64,000 nucleotides of DNA from Gari tellinella (taxonomy: Eukaryota > Mollusca > Bivalvia > Cardiida > Psammobiidae): NCBI GenBank assembly GCA_922989275.2, contig OV277867.1:38926070-38990069 (forward strand). The letters run 5' to 3'. Position 1 is the first letter of the stretch. Every line of letters begins with the position of its first letter. This document shows, in pieces, positions 53,126 through 63,835 of the stretch. The notes under the pieces were generated by a model. It searched no databases. It was not told the origin of the DNA and was given only the letters and a program-made list of their open reading frames with translations. The position numbers and the translations under genes were made by a program.

Positions 53126-54557
53126 AAGGTATATCGATACTGGAGGTACATAAAGCTGTGATGTCAATCAATAAAGGTAAAGCTTGTGGTGTTGACAATA
53201 TACCAATTTAAGTATTGAATAATGATACAGCTATGTCTTGTATGTATGTTTTATTCAATGTTTGCTTTGAAAAAGGTATAGTACCTTCTATGTGGGGTAA
53301 ATGTATTATTAACCCCATTCCAAAGTCATCTACTGTAGATAAAAGGGATCCTTTGTCGTATCGTGGAATATCATTAGCATCTTCTATGCATAAAGTATAT
53401 TGTAACATACTGAATCAAAGGCTGTGTACATGGACTGAGGCTAATGGTAAAATATGTGACGAGCAGAATTGATTTAGAAAGGAAAGAAGCACCACTGATC
53501 ATATTATCTCTTTATCAAGTATTATTGAAACTAGAAAGAAATTACGCAAATCTACATTCTGTGCTTTTATAGATTTTAAGAAGGCATACGACACAATTGA
53601 TAAAGACTTGCTGTGCAACAGGTTGTCAAATATAGGAATATGTGGTAAAATGTTACAAGCTATTAAGTCTTTATATGTTTCTGTAAGTTCATGCGTTAGG
53701 GTAAATGGTTTTAACACCGAGTGGTTTGATGTTAACTGTGGATTACGTCAGGGCTGTATTTTGTCGCCGTTGCTGTTTAATCTTTATATAAACCACTTGA
53801 CGCTGTATCTTAAATCTTTCGACAAAGGTGTAATGCTTGAAAATGAAGTAATTTGTTTAAAATTCTATGCAGACGACATAGTCATACTTGCAGAGTCTTC
53901 CGAGGATCTGCAAGTTCTATTGTCCGCATTGAATAACTGGTGTGGAATGAATGCCATGACTGTAAATCCAGATAAAAGTAATGTAATGCATTTTAGACCT
54001 AATTCAATCCCTGTTACCTCAATTTTATGTGTGGTACTAGCCAGTTGAAACTTGTCGACAGATATTCTTATTTAGGTGTAGTTTTGCATTAACATTTGGA
54101 CATGAATGTAACCGTTAAGGCTGTAGCGCAAAGTGCAGGTAGAGCCTTAGGATTGTTGATAGCTAAATGTAAATCTATTGGCGGACTTCCTTACGATGTT
54201 TTTACTAAACTATATGATTCCGTTGTCTGGCCTGTTGTGAACTATAGTGCTCCGCTGTGGGGGTATCGTACTTACTCCTGCATCGAAGCAGTTCACAACA
54301 GAGCGCAACGTTTTTTCCTTGGAGTTGGAAAGTACACTCCAAATGATGGATTGTCGGGTGAATTGGGCTGGAAATCGCCGGTAGTCCGCCAATGGAAAAG
54401 TATTGCTTTATATTGGTTAAGGCTTAGTCGCATGGACAGGTTGAGAGTTGATAAAAGAATAGCGCTTTGGTCTTATAACAAGTCTTGTCGTTCGTGTAAG
54501 AATTGGTGTTACAATGTTTCAGCTTTTCTTAATGCGAACGACATGGCTTGTTATAAC

Positions 54558-54933
54558 CACAGAATTATACACTGACAGAATCGAAACCTCGCGCTATATC
54601 GTAAATCTCGTGCGGCGGATACGAGACTCGCGAGACTTGATAAGAGACTGTCTATCGGTAGTCAATATGATAAATGTGTGTTTTCGAAGCATTGTTCACG
54701 GGTTTTTATTCCCGTGAATTGATAGGAATGTACACCAAGTCGTTTGAATCCTATAAAATGTCAATAAAAACACTCGAGTCGGTAAATTTCACGCCAGAAA
54801 TGGCGGACAACGAGGCAAAAAAGTGAAGATGTCGTCACGTGACACATAATCTCGCAAAATTCAACCGCCGCGAGAGCTCAGATACTCGCCTATTCAACTT
54901 CGCTTAGTGGCTATTCCGTTTTGTATAATTCCG
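54558..54933. mobile_element. 376-bp insertion with 9-bp target duplication
   Basis: TGTTATAAC occurs directly before (54549-54557) and after (54934-54942) the insert, and the LINE frame resumes after it (MACYN then SLETPIARSF). The ends read CACAGAATTATACA and, complemented, CGGAATTATACA. The interior has partly inverted CTCGCG/CGCGAG blocks. A 9-bp duplication suggests a Mutator-like MITE; no transposase. Confidence 0.8.
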
Positions 54934-55920
54934 TGTTATAACTCACTAGAAACTCCTATTGCTAGATCGTTTACAAATAGGGTCGAAGGACAAGTGCATG
55001 ATAATTTTGTTAATAACTGGAAATTAAAAATTAATGCTGATATTGGTTCATCAGGACGTGGTCGCAATAAGTTAAGATTGTATAAAAGTTTCAAGGAAGA
55101 TTTTGGTGTTGAATCTTATTGTACAATTATTTTACCACCGAGTCATCGTTCAGCTTTTGCAAAATTTAGATTAGGGGTGGCCCCATACGTTTAGAAACTG
55201 GAAGGTATGAGGGTCTTGATGTGTGTGTGTGTTCTGCTTGAGAGGTGGGTGTATTGTTTGTGTTACGTTTCCTGCTTGAGTCTTTCGTATTTATTTGTCC
55301 CATGTGTGATAAGAATGCTGTCGAGAATGAAGTACACGTTTTGTTAAATTGTGAATTGTATAACGATCTCAGAGAGGAATTGTTTTTAAGGGCAGTACAT
55401 TTTAATAAAAGTTTCTTTAATATGTCAGACTGTGATAAATTAAGATATATCTTTTCCAACACAGATATGGTTAGAACGTGTGCCAAAACCTGTTTTAATA
55501 GTTTACATAGACGACAGCTTTTCGTAAGCAGATAAACTTTAATACATAAATGATTACTTTTTATTGTAAATAATGTATTAATTATTACTTTAAATTTCAA
55601 ATGTATTTCATAACAGTATATATACAACGTCCATGAATCAGTTTATTTCAAATCTGTTTTGAGATAATAGTCGATGTTTTATAAGGTTCTTTAAGTTGAA
55701 TTGTTTGGTCCTTTTGTCTGTAAAAGTTTAATTCGATTTTTTTTTGCAAATTTTAAAGACAGTCATAGCATTTTGTTAAAACGGTATGGTTGCCTAAATT
55801 AATGGAAGTTGTATGTATTTTAGACTATCATGTATATACAATAAATGTGGTTGGTATCTTATTAGATGTATATACGTATGTGCAATAGTTTAAAGGACAG
55901 TGAATGTAAATTTCACTTAA

Positions 55921-56458
55921 AGGGACTCGCAACCGGATGGTGTACTTGTCAAAATAAAATAAAATACTCAAATAAAAGCAAATGTGTGTCATTATTTGGC
56001 TTCTGACATTAAAAAAATATGATCAGTCCAAAAAAAGTTTCAAGAATCGTCACCGAATCTTAGATTTTTAGATATTTTCCATCGTTTTTCTATACCGACT
56101 AGTAGACGGTATAGTTGTTGTTGTTGCTTCTCTACACGGGCTCAGACATAAACACGAGCCGAATTACGAAGTTGTATGCACTTTCGATAGCTACACATTG
56201 AAATACGTTAAATCGATCCGAGATAAACGGATAGTTCCGTGGCCCATTGGTCTAAGCGGTTTCCCCTATTTTGCCTTCTGTCCGCCAATGCCGGGCCCCG
56301 GGTTCGAATCCCACCAGAGACCAGTATTTTTTTTTATTGAAATACATTTTTTTTAAACAGAATTTCTTATCCTAAACTAATTCTTTACCATTTATATAAG
56401 CGTTTGACACATATTTACAAATTACTATTTTTAATGCACCATCTGGTTGCGAGTCGCT
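55921..56458 (+). mobile_element. TTAA-flanked element K, short copy, with tRNA-like module
   Basis: AGGGACTCGCAACCGGATGG at the left, CCATCTGGTTGCGAGTCGCT at the right, TTAA on both sides (55917-55920, 56459-56462). Inverted relative to 6051-7515 and sharing the same blocks (TGATCAGTCC, TTCAAGAATCGTCACCGAATC, TAGTTGTTGTTGTTGCTTCTC). Inserted in the 3' UTR of LINE L2. Confidence 0.88.
56236..56322 (+). tRNA. tRNA-Leu-like module inside element K, short copy
   Basis: GGCCCATTGGTCTAAGCGG resembles the leucine tRNA D-arm region and GGGTTCGAATCCC is a canonical T arm with B box. The central part has no proper anticodon stem and acceptor pairing is poor. Homologous to 6193-6280. Confidence 0.6.
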
Positions 56459-56605
56459 TTAACATAGTCTCTTATAATTCATTTATGAATGGTATGGTTA
56501 CGTTGTATCTTATGATATATTTTCTGTTGTATTTATATTTGTTGTAACCATGATGAGACTCAAATAAAGAATGAACTGAACTGCATTTAGATTTAGCAAG
56601 TCAAC

Positions 56606-57517
56606 CAGGCGCGTAGCTACCTGTACGCAAAAAACGCAACTGCGTACACATTGTCCTCAAAAATAGAAAAATTTAAAAGTCCAAAAATGCAATAAAAATC
56701 GTAGGGGGTAGGGGGTAGAGATCAAAGGCTGGAAGACAAGCTGTCAGAAAAAAAACATTATCCTAGAATCAATAATTTGTTATTCTGAGTCATTTTTTTA
56801 CATAGTCTTTGAATGCGGGAAACGCCGTCAGAACGCACCAGAGATCATCTAGGATTAAAAATTTCCCGGGGGAGCATGCCCCCGGACCCCTCTAGAGTAA
56901 GAGTGTTTAAACCAATCAGAGGGGGGTAAAATTATGTTATTAGGAGCCGAATTTTACATATATATTGAAAAATGATGTTGGTATTTTTCTGTTTAACCCG
57001 TTTTGATTGTTGCTCAAAATGCCCTTAGAACTCACCAAAGCCCATCTAGAAATATTTTTTTCCGGAGGAGCCTTCCGCATTCCCAGTAAGAGTGCGTTCG
57101 TCAATTGAAATAGCTTTGCCCCTGACGTCGACGTGTGCCCCCTCAAATCATAGTTTGCTTCCTACTGGCCTGCTTTATCATGTTATCAAAACGGATCGTA
57201 AATGCAAATGGTTCTGTTGCAGATCTAAATGTTACTGATTATCGGTTTAAAATTAACATCCATGATTTCAGGAACATACATTAGATCTAGATTCTATATA
57301 CGTTCCTGATGATTTTGTCGTCAATGTCGTTTTTGGGTTTTTTTATTCAAATTTTTGCACAGATCTATGTTATTTTATCACCTCTTTTGAATGCGGGAAA
57401 CGCCCTCAGAACGCACCTGAGACCATCTAGGAATAAAATTTTCTCGGGGGAGCATGCCCCCGGACCCCCCTAGTATAGGAGTGCGTACACTTCCCAATTG
57501 GTCTAGCTACGCCCCTG
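56606..57517. mobile_element. hAT-like non-autonomous element
   Basis: Ends CAGGCGCGTAGCTA and TAGCTACGCCCCTG are inverted, with TCAAC on both sides. The interior contains two good copies and one poor copy of a block with TTTGAATGCGGGAAACGCC, CATCTAGGA and the hairpin GGGGGAGCATGCCCCC (56810-56893, 57388-57470, weak near 57020-57090). Directly follows the LINE L2 tail. Confidence 0.75.
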
Positions 57518-58230
57518 TCAACTGTAATCTGTCGACATTTGACCAAGTATTATAATACTTTGTTCTAAGAAAAGTATGTATGTCCTTCGATACTTGCTCC
57601 TCACTGGTAAGACACAGACTGTTTAAAACTTGTCTTTTGCTTAAACATAAAATTGAACATAAAAACACAAAAAGACCGGAAAAGCTGCGAATAAAAGTGT
57701 TGAAAACGTTTGATCTTGATCAGTCTCCAAATGAAATGCCCAACACAGTATAAACTTCATCAGGTAAATTTCTGGTCATATTCTAACTGAACAATCATGA
57801 AATAAAAAAGCGTTTACGAGGGCATGCGAACACATTTAAAAACTTCACGGTTTCCGGCTTTTTACAGCTGCCATTATTTCGTCTAATTAAGTTAAAGTAT
57901 TCCAATGTGTGATTTCGAGGCTTTTTAGGCTGAAGAATTTACCACATTCCGCCTACTGTTGAACCGGAATACTCCGGCATTTGCAAATATAAGATTAACT
58001 CATCCACCCCTACATTTTCAAATTAGTCTAGACTGTTTACGGGTTGGTTTGATAACATTTAAAATAGTGCAAATGCATCGACCAGTACCCTTCAAATGGA
58101 CAATTCCAGTTTCAAAATGTTTCAATGTTGAGGGTTTTTCGTTTGCAACATCTTATAAGGGCCTTATAATCAGGTTTTAAAACATGCTAATAAACGTGAC
58201 AGATCACGGGAATCGTTCTTTTATTACATG
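57518..58230. other. No feature recognised
   Basis: AT-rich. A block near 57990-58180 contains ACTGTTTACGGGTTGG and AATGGACAATTCCAG but no clear repeat ends or coding signal. Confidence 0.3.
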
Positions 58231-58232
58231 TG

Positions 58233-58541
58233 GTTTTTCGCTGATCTGGGTTCAAGCTGTTTGAAAATGTAAACCAATTTCCCTCTCTTCACTGACTCCT
58301 TCCTTACAACGCATACAGCAATCGTCTCTCACTGGATGTGGCGGTAGAGAGGGAACACTGTACATTGTGAACACTGTACATTGTTTATAATACAATCATT
58401 TTTGTTATCCCATGGCATAGCTCATATATATTACAACAGTAAAGCGTTAGACATGATTGTCCGGTTTAGGGAACTGCAGCAACGGTCGTTGTAAAGGAGG
58501 AGTCGTTGTTTGAAGGGCCGTTATAGGGAAGGGACACTGTA
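58233..58541. mobile_element. Two family P fragments (P5, P6)
   Basis: 58233-58362 keeps GATCTGGGTTCAAGCTGTTTG and the right end GTAGAGAGGGAACACTGTA. 58436-58541 keeps AGCAACGGTCGTTGTAAAGG and GGGAAGGGACACTGTA. The latter matches 61770-61866 almost exactly. Confidence 0.7.
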
Positions 58542-58579
58542 TAGCATTGTGTATGGAGAGGTTTGTCCGCTGAAAGGGA

Positions 58580-58829
58580 TACAGTGGAGAACCTGTTATT
58601 CTTTCCCAATAAATGCGTTTACGCTAAAACTATTATTTGCAGTCCAAACAGTTTGGAGCCAGATCAGACGCCGGGTAACCCGGCGTCTGATCAGGCTTCA
58701 AACTGTTTGCCACCACGATAAACATGAATTATCAGAATTGTCCAAAAGTTGTACTTTTCTACGTTTTAGTGCTTTGCGTTTGCGTACGTTTGCGTTTAAA
58801 CGGGAAAGAATAACAGATTCTCAAGTGTA
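58580..58829 (+). mobile_element. Palindromic MITE, family A (A22, 250 bp)
   Basis: TACAGTGGAGAACCTGTTAT to CAGATTCTCAAGTGTA, complete hairpin. The flank CCGCTGAAAGGGA before it continues as TACCC at 61905-61912, which shows the empty TA target. Confidence 0.92.
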
Positions 58830-59261
58830 TCACATGCCATAGCTCATATATATAAGGACAGTAACTTACAGCCAAAATTAGTGCCAGTGCAATTCAAATA
58901 TATACCAGGTTTATTTAACCATACACACCATGAAGACACCTTTTTACGGTTCTAATTATCCATACACGTAGAAAAGAAGTTCACAGCTAGGAAGTCTTGA
59001 ACAATAAAACATAGCATATATTTTCATATAAAGGATAGTTCACGGCAAGCTGTGGAACAATTTGTATTGGCTTTCCAATTAGGCCATAAGGGAATTTAAG
59101 GTATTAACTGTGATGTTCCAATGTTCATTTCGACAGGCTCCAGCTTATTGAACTGCTATGTTGACAGGACAGGTAAAATTGTCGGGCCATAACTATGGGA
59201 CAATCTATCGTCATACGTGTGCAATTCTGAATCAGTTGTTGTCTTCAAGAAAGATAATTTG

Positions 59262-59518
59262 AGACATGCCATGAGAATCTTGCCTTATTGCATTTTAAAC
59301 AGTGTAGATCAAGGCTAGCCGTCGCGTCAAAGACGCGGCGGCTGGCATTGCTCTACTCTGTTTGACACCAGCAAGCATCTAAAGCATTGTATTTAGAGTA
59401 TTGTATACGGTATTTGGAAGTATAGCTCAAACTCGGATGCAGTGCCTGTGATGACAACGGTGCTTAGTCTGTACAATGTTGCAATGCAATAAGGTAGGTT
59501 TTGTCATGGCAAGGCTCA
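59262..59518. mobile_element. Family H MITE (H3)
   Basis: GACATGCCATGAGAATC at the left and GGTTTTGTCATGGCAAGG at the right. The central hairpin has AACAGTGTAGATCAAGGCTAG, core CGTCGCGTCAAAGACGCGGCG, and CTCTACTCTGTTTG. Confidence 0.7.
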
Positions 59519-60320
59519 TATAATTTTCCAGAAATTTTCCACTCGTGGTTTATAGTAAATGTTGAAATAAGAATGTTTTTTAGTATTCTATAGGTTCAGG
59601 GGTATAAATGACTGCTACCTTTAGACTGTGTTCGTTCTGTTGGTCCTGTTGGTCTAAATGGGAGTTCCGGAGTTGTATCGTTGACCCGAGGTCTGTCTTG
59701 TGAATCTTGATGGTACAGTAGGGATAATCTCTTTGAAACAGGTATGTGGTATAATTCTTGGTCAGCTTAATTTATAGATTAAAGGTGTACTTCAGCAACT
59801 GATGTAGGTCTGGAGTGGGGTAGGGGTTGAACAAAAAGGACATTTTGAAATCACTATTTTGATCATGCAATTGATGTAAATTGATTTTACATTTGGTATA
59901 TCTTAGTAGTTAAATAGAAAGAATTTCCCTTGGTGAGAATGTATTTCTATATAAACCTATAAGCTAGTATGTTTTAATTGAGTGTAAATGTAGTTATTTG
60001 TCTAAGTAAATGACTAATTAGAATCGTAAAAGGAAAAGGTATCTTCATGGGGGTAAATGGTTAAACATGGTATATATTTGAATTTAAATTGCTGACTAAT
60101 CTTAAAATTGATTTTTCATTTTTTATAATCTTAGTAATTATATGAAAAGAATTTCCCTTCTTCAGGATTTATTACCATATAAATCCATACGGTATGATGT
60201 TTCTACTGGATTGTAAACGTAGTTATTTGTCGTTTTCGTACTTTGTATGTAATGCATATAACTTCATGCGAAGAGCTTTTGAATGCACAACTTATGTGAG
60301 AAAAGTGTGCTATATAAATC
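59519..60320. repeat. Diverged internal duplication and LINE/SINE-like tail
   Basis: Two units (about 59870-60000 and 60090-60230) share AATTTCCCTT, TATAAACC or TATAAATCC and GTAGTTATTTGTC. The stretch ends GTGTGCTATATAAATCTGG just before a TAA repeat, like the 3' end of a non-LTR element. Confidence 0.5.
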
Positions 60321-60362
60321 TGGTATAATAATAATAATAATAATAATGATAATAATAATTAA
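60321..60362 (+). repeat. TAA microsatellite
   Basis: ATAATAATAATAATAATAAT with one GAT interruption; probably the 3' tail of the preceding retroelement. Confidence 0.85.
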
Positions 60363-60564
60363 TCGGCGTCATATTAGGATGCTCAGTCTGTTTTGAGAAT
60401 GTAGTAGGTTTAAGTTATGTATTTACGACTATAAAAAAAACTATTTTTTTCAAAAGATGGTAGTTTATATTGGTACCGGTTAAAACTTTGTGTTTGTCCA
60501 AATAATGAATTTAAGATGTTAAGCAAACGGTCATTTCATAAAATCCTTGTATCTAAGTTAAGTA

Positions 60565-60755
60565 TTAGTCCATTTGTGCCAACGATCCAATACATGGAAC
60601 ATAGGCACACAGTGTAGAAAGTCTACTCGGTTTGCTAATCGGAATTTCAATAGGAAACAAAACGAAAATGATAATTTCGACCAGTCACCCTTTAAATAAA
60701 ATAATAACTAATCCAATATATAAGCCTTTAAAAATCCACTGGACCTAAACGAGTT
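60565..60755 (+). mobile_element. Family C MITE with deleted hairpin (C3)
   Basis: TCCATTTGTGCCAACGATCC, CACACAGTGTAGAAAGTC, GGAATTTCAATAGGAAAC and a degraded right end. The GC core is gone. Confidence 0.65.
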
Positions 60756-60829
60756 ATTATTCCTATATCTGGTATTGAATAGATTATGTGTACACGAGAT
60801 AGGTTACCTTCTACATGTACACCCTGCTT

Positions 60830-60935
60830 TTCAATTACTGATAACTGTTACAAACAGTTTAAATCCGGATGAGACGCCGGGCAACTCGGCGTCTCACATA
60901 GATCCAAATCGCTTGACACACTGGTGGTGTTTTCT
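60830..60935. repeat. Isolated hairpin cassette with divergent core
   Basis: CAAACAGTTTAAATCCGGATG, GAGACGCCGGGCAACTCGGCGTCTC, ATAGATCCAAATCGCTTG. The inner stem GAGACGCCG/CGGCGTCTC is perfect although it differs from the AGACGCCG consensus. Confidence 0.75.
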
Positions 60936-60949
60936 GAAACAATGTGCAG

Positions 60950-62140
60950 ACACACGAACTGTAAACGATTTTGTAGATGACACAGTTTACAAACAACAAT
61001 TTTATAGCATTTAATTTGATTATTTCAGTAAAGTTCTGATTTCTGAAGAAATTCTAATAAAAAATATAGCTAACAAATTCAAAACCACTTTTTTGATATA
61101 ATACAACGTGTAATTAAGAACCGCCTAAAACACTAACCAGAAACAGTAATTATATAGGCAGTTCTGTTCGTACCTAATATGAGGCTCTTTGGACAAAGCT
61201 TTGGCGCAAATCCGTTTCATTATGCATAAACCTTAGGACTTGAACGGGAACAGGCCACGCAGAAATTGCTCAATCGCTTGCCATGATGACAAATGCCGAA
61301 AGAAATTACTCTTATAAGAAGGCGCAAATGAAATGGTAAAAAGTCCTCCGAGAGACGTATTTGCTATATGTTGTACGTGTCTATAGTTTTTAGATCTGCA
61401 GGAGTGCTTACACGTCTCATGGTTGCACCATATAATACCGTGCTGTGAATTAACTTGTATTCCTACACTACTGAGTTTGCACTCTCCAATTTTCTGACGA
61501 ATCATATTTTTGATACAGTGCTCACTCTCTACAACGACACCAAACTGAAGACAAATTATGTGTGTTGCTCGGAGAGAATCGTTAAGTTAAAGGGAGGTAC
61601 ATTTAGACTTGGCTACATACTTTGCTAAAAGCTTGAATCCAGACCAGACGCCGCGTGACGCGGCGTCTGATCTAGATTCAAGCTGTTTGTCACTATTCTA
61701 TCGAAATGTCCACTTACATGTAACCTTGAGACGAAAAGCGGACGGGATTTTTTTTAGCAGACGCTATTGCAACAGTAAAGCGTTAGACATGATTGTCCGG
61801 TTTAGGGAACTGCAGCAACGGTCGTTGTAAAGGAGGAGTCGTTGTTTGAAGGGAAGGAACACTGTATAGCATTGTGTATGGAAAGGTTTTTCCGCTGAAA
61901 GGGATACCCAACAGTAAAGAACCGGGTCAGAAGACTCTGTTAGAAACCCTCCAACATTTTAATACCCTGCTTCCGAAACATATACAGGTGCAGTCGAACG
62001 TTGATATCTCAAACTCGTTTAATTTGAATTTATTTATATTTCTATAGTTAAATTGCCTTATGTGACCCGCTACAGTCGAGCGTATCCTTATTTCAAAGTT
62101 AAAACGCGACTAAACTTTTGAAATAAAAATATCTAACAAA
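60950..62140 (+). repeat. Dispersed repeat R, copy R2, interrupted by P4
   Basis: Similar to 41190-41900 across GTAGATGACACAGTTT, ATATAGGCAGTTCTG, GCAAATCCGTTTCATTATGC and CTCATGGTTGCACCA. Family P element 61514-61866 splits it. Ends near CAGTCGAACGTTGATATC. Confidence 0.8.
61514..61866 (+). mobile_element. Pogo-like MITE, family P (P4)
   Basis: TACAGTGCTCACTCTCTACA to GGAACACTGTA. The hairpin pairs AAGCTTGAATCCAGACC, AGACGCCGCG with CGCGGCGTCT, GATCTAGATTCAAGCTG. Inserted at TA in repeat R2; the empty site is visible in R1. Confidence 0.85.
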
Positions 62141-62149
62141 TTAAGCCCT

Positions 62150-62285
62150 AGCGACGAGTATACTCATCATGAACAAATCAAGAGTACACTTGGGCTATGC
62201 AAACAGTGTATAACCAGATCAGAGGGCTCCTAAAGGAGCCCTCGGATCAGGGTCTACACTGTGTGTCATTTTGTAAAATATTGTT
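62150..62285. mobile_element. Family D MITE (D3)
   Basis: CGACGAGTATACTCATC, GCAAACAGTGTATAACC, core AGATCAGAGGGCTCC with GGAGCCCTCGGATC, and AGGGTCTACACTGTGTG. Confidence 0.7.
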
Positions 62286-62333
62286 AAAAAAATACTCTAA
62301 TTATTCACAAATGGACTAAAAGTAATTGCAAAT

Positions 62334-62680
62334 TACAGTACGCCCTCTCTACAACGGCCCTCTCAACAACGACTCCCTCCTTACAACGACCCTTGCCGAA
62401 ATTCCCCAAACAGGACAATTATATCTAAAGATTTTATTGATGCAATAGCGTCTGCTTAAAATTGTGGTCTGTTGTTTTTCTGAAAGTGACAAAATGGACA
62501 TTTTGACAGAAAAATAAATTAATGACGAGTGGCAAACAGCTTGAATCAAGATCGTCTGATCTTGATTCAAGCTGTTTGCTGTTTGCAAATGTAAGTTAAG
62601 TTCCCTGTCTACAACGACTCCCTCCGAACAACGAACATATATTTTGTCTCCCATTGGATGTCGTTGTAGAGAGGGAGCTA
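62334..62680 (+). mobile_element. Pogo-like MITE with minimal perfect hairpin (P3)
   Basis: TACAGTACGCCCTCTCTACA to TAGAGAGGGAGCTATA. The hairpin 62533-62578 is perfect: CAAACAGCTTGAATCAAGATC, loop GTCT, GATCTTGATTCAAGCTGTTTG. The GC core found in P1, P2 and P4 is absent. GCGTCTGCTTAAA and GACGAGTGGCAAACAGC are retained. Confidence 0.88.
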
Positions 62681-62989
62681 TATTGGCCGACATTGGCCAT
62701 CTCCCATTATAGGCATACAATGTGCACTACATTACGTTAAAGCCTTTCAGTAGCGGTACTAGACTAAGTCGTATTGATAATAGGCTATTATTGTCATTAA
62801 AGCTGGATGGAGACACTGTCCTCTGGGTATAAAACAAATCAAGATAATAACATTAGATATTGAGAAACGTCGTAACGTAGAAGATTAATATAGAAAGGTA
62901 TCATAACTGAATGTATACATCGTGTCTTGTAACTATATCTGATCAGCATTAACTAATAAGATGACAAGCTACGCTGGACACGTCTAGAA

Positions 62990-63190
62990 GGTGTATTATT
63001 TCCCCCAACAAACGCAATTATGCTAAAACAAGTGATTTCGTTTTAAACAGTTTGAAGCCAGATCAGAGGTCGAGTAGCCTACCCATCTACCAATCCATTT
63101 ACTAATCAGACAAAAGAAACTCGTCAAAGATTTCGAGATTAAGACCCTGTTATTTTAAAGCATTTTTAAATATTTCCAGTTTAGAGAAGA
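62990..63190 (+). mobile_element. Diverged family A remnant
   Basis: CCCCCAACAAACGCAATTATG, TTTTAAACAGTTTGAAGCC and AGATCAGAGGTCGAGTAGCC remain from the left half. Confidence 0.5.
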
Positions 63191-63284
63191 TTCCGGATGA
63201 AAGAGGTTTCTAGCAATTTAGATTAAATTAATGCCATCGGTCAGTTGTTTAACACAGGCTATTGCTTAATGCAGTACAATACAT

Positions 63285-63713
63285 TCACAAAAACGCGTTT
63301 AAACCATATGGTTATTTCAAACAGTTTAAGGCCAGATCAGAAGTAGGGTAACCCGTCGTCTGATCAGGCACTAAACTCTTTGCCACTCAGATTAACGGAG
63401 AAGTCAATATTTTCAAACAATTGTCCTTTACCCTATTTTATTGCAATGTTATGGAGTTTCGTTTTCTTTACATTAACCCTTTCGCTCTCAATGACGTTTA
63501 AAAGCGCGTGTGCAAACAGTTAGATAGGATCCAAACTGTTTGACACTCGTGTCGAAATTTCTGCTGTCACACTGCCTTAAATTTTAACTTTGAAACAACT
63601 TTGCAGACAACAACATTGAAGCAGACGACAATGAAACGGTGAGGGGGTAAACATCTCACGATTTGGCAGTAAAAGGGTTAAACTGGGATGAATAACGTAT
63701 TCTCCACTGTATT
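63285..63713 (+). mobile_element. Family A MITE carrying a family B MITE
   Basis: The host runs from AAAACGCGTTTAAACCATA through CAAACAGTTTAAGGCCAGATC and a hairpin to GTTTTCTTTACAT, then resumes as ACTGGGATGAATAACG and ends TATTCTCCACTGTA. Between them lies a TTAA-flanked family B copy (63477-63677). Confidence 0.82.
63477..63677 (+). mobile_element. Family B MITE nested at TTAA (B10)
   Basis: CCCTTTCGCTCTCAATGACG to GTAAAAGGG, with TTAA at 63473-63476 and 63678-63681. The TTAA falls in the GTTTAAAC site of the host element. Most of the left hairpin arm is deleted; GATCCAAACTGTTTGACAC remains. Confidence 0.87.
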
Positions 63714-63835
63714 AGCCTATACGTACTGGTGTGTCAGGTTAAGAAAATGTAGATGCTCTTGTTCATTCCCGTAGGACATAAAAGCTGCTAGTGTATTCTT
63801 GACATATCTCATTCATACATGTAGCAAACTGTACC

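Larger units (their letters stand above)
51719..55535 (+). pseudogene. LINE endonuclease/RT pseudogene, copy L2
   Basis: 51719-52710 is intact up to the LTR insertion (includes KRRPGKPWWSDK). After it: a TAA where L1 has a glutamate codon (about 53207), a TGA after DEQN at 53470, RT core with FCAFIDFKKAYDT, CGLRQGCILSPLLFNLY and FYADDIVILAESS in 53608-54048, a frameshift near 54027, and a TAA near 54089. The knuckle CPMCDKNAVENEVHVLLNC lies near 55298-55355. Confidence 0.87.
51595..56580 (+). mobile_element. LINE copy L2 carrying three later insertions
   Basis: Starts in the endonuclease (FYICGDFNSRCGNNDAF), passes through RT and knuckle, and ends near 56575 with ATGAGACTCAAATAAAGAATG. Insertions: miniature LTR element 52711-53125, a 376-bp element 54558-54933, and tRNA-bearing TTAA element 55921-56458. 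Removing each with one target copy lines the LINE up with L1. Confidence 0.88.
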
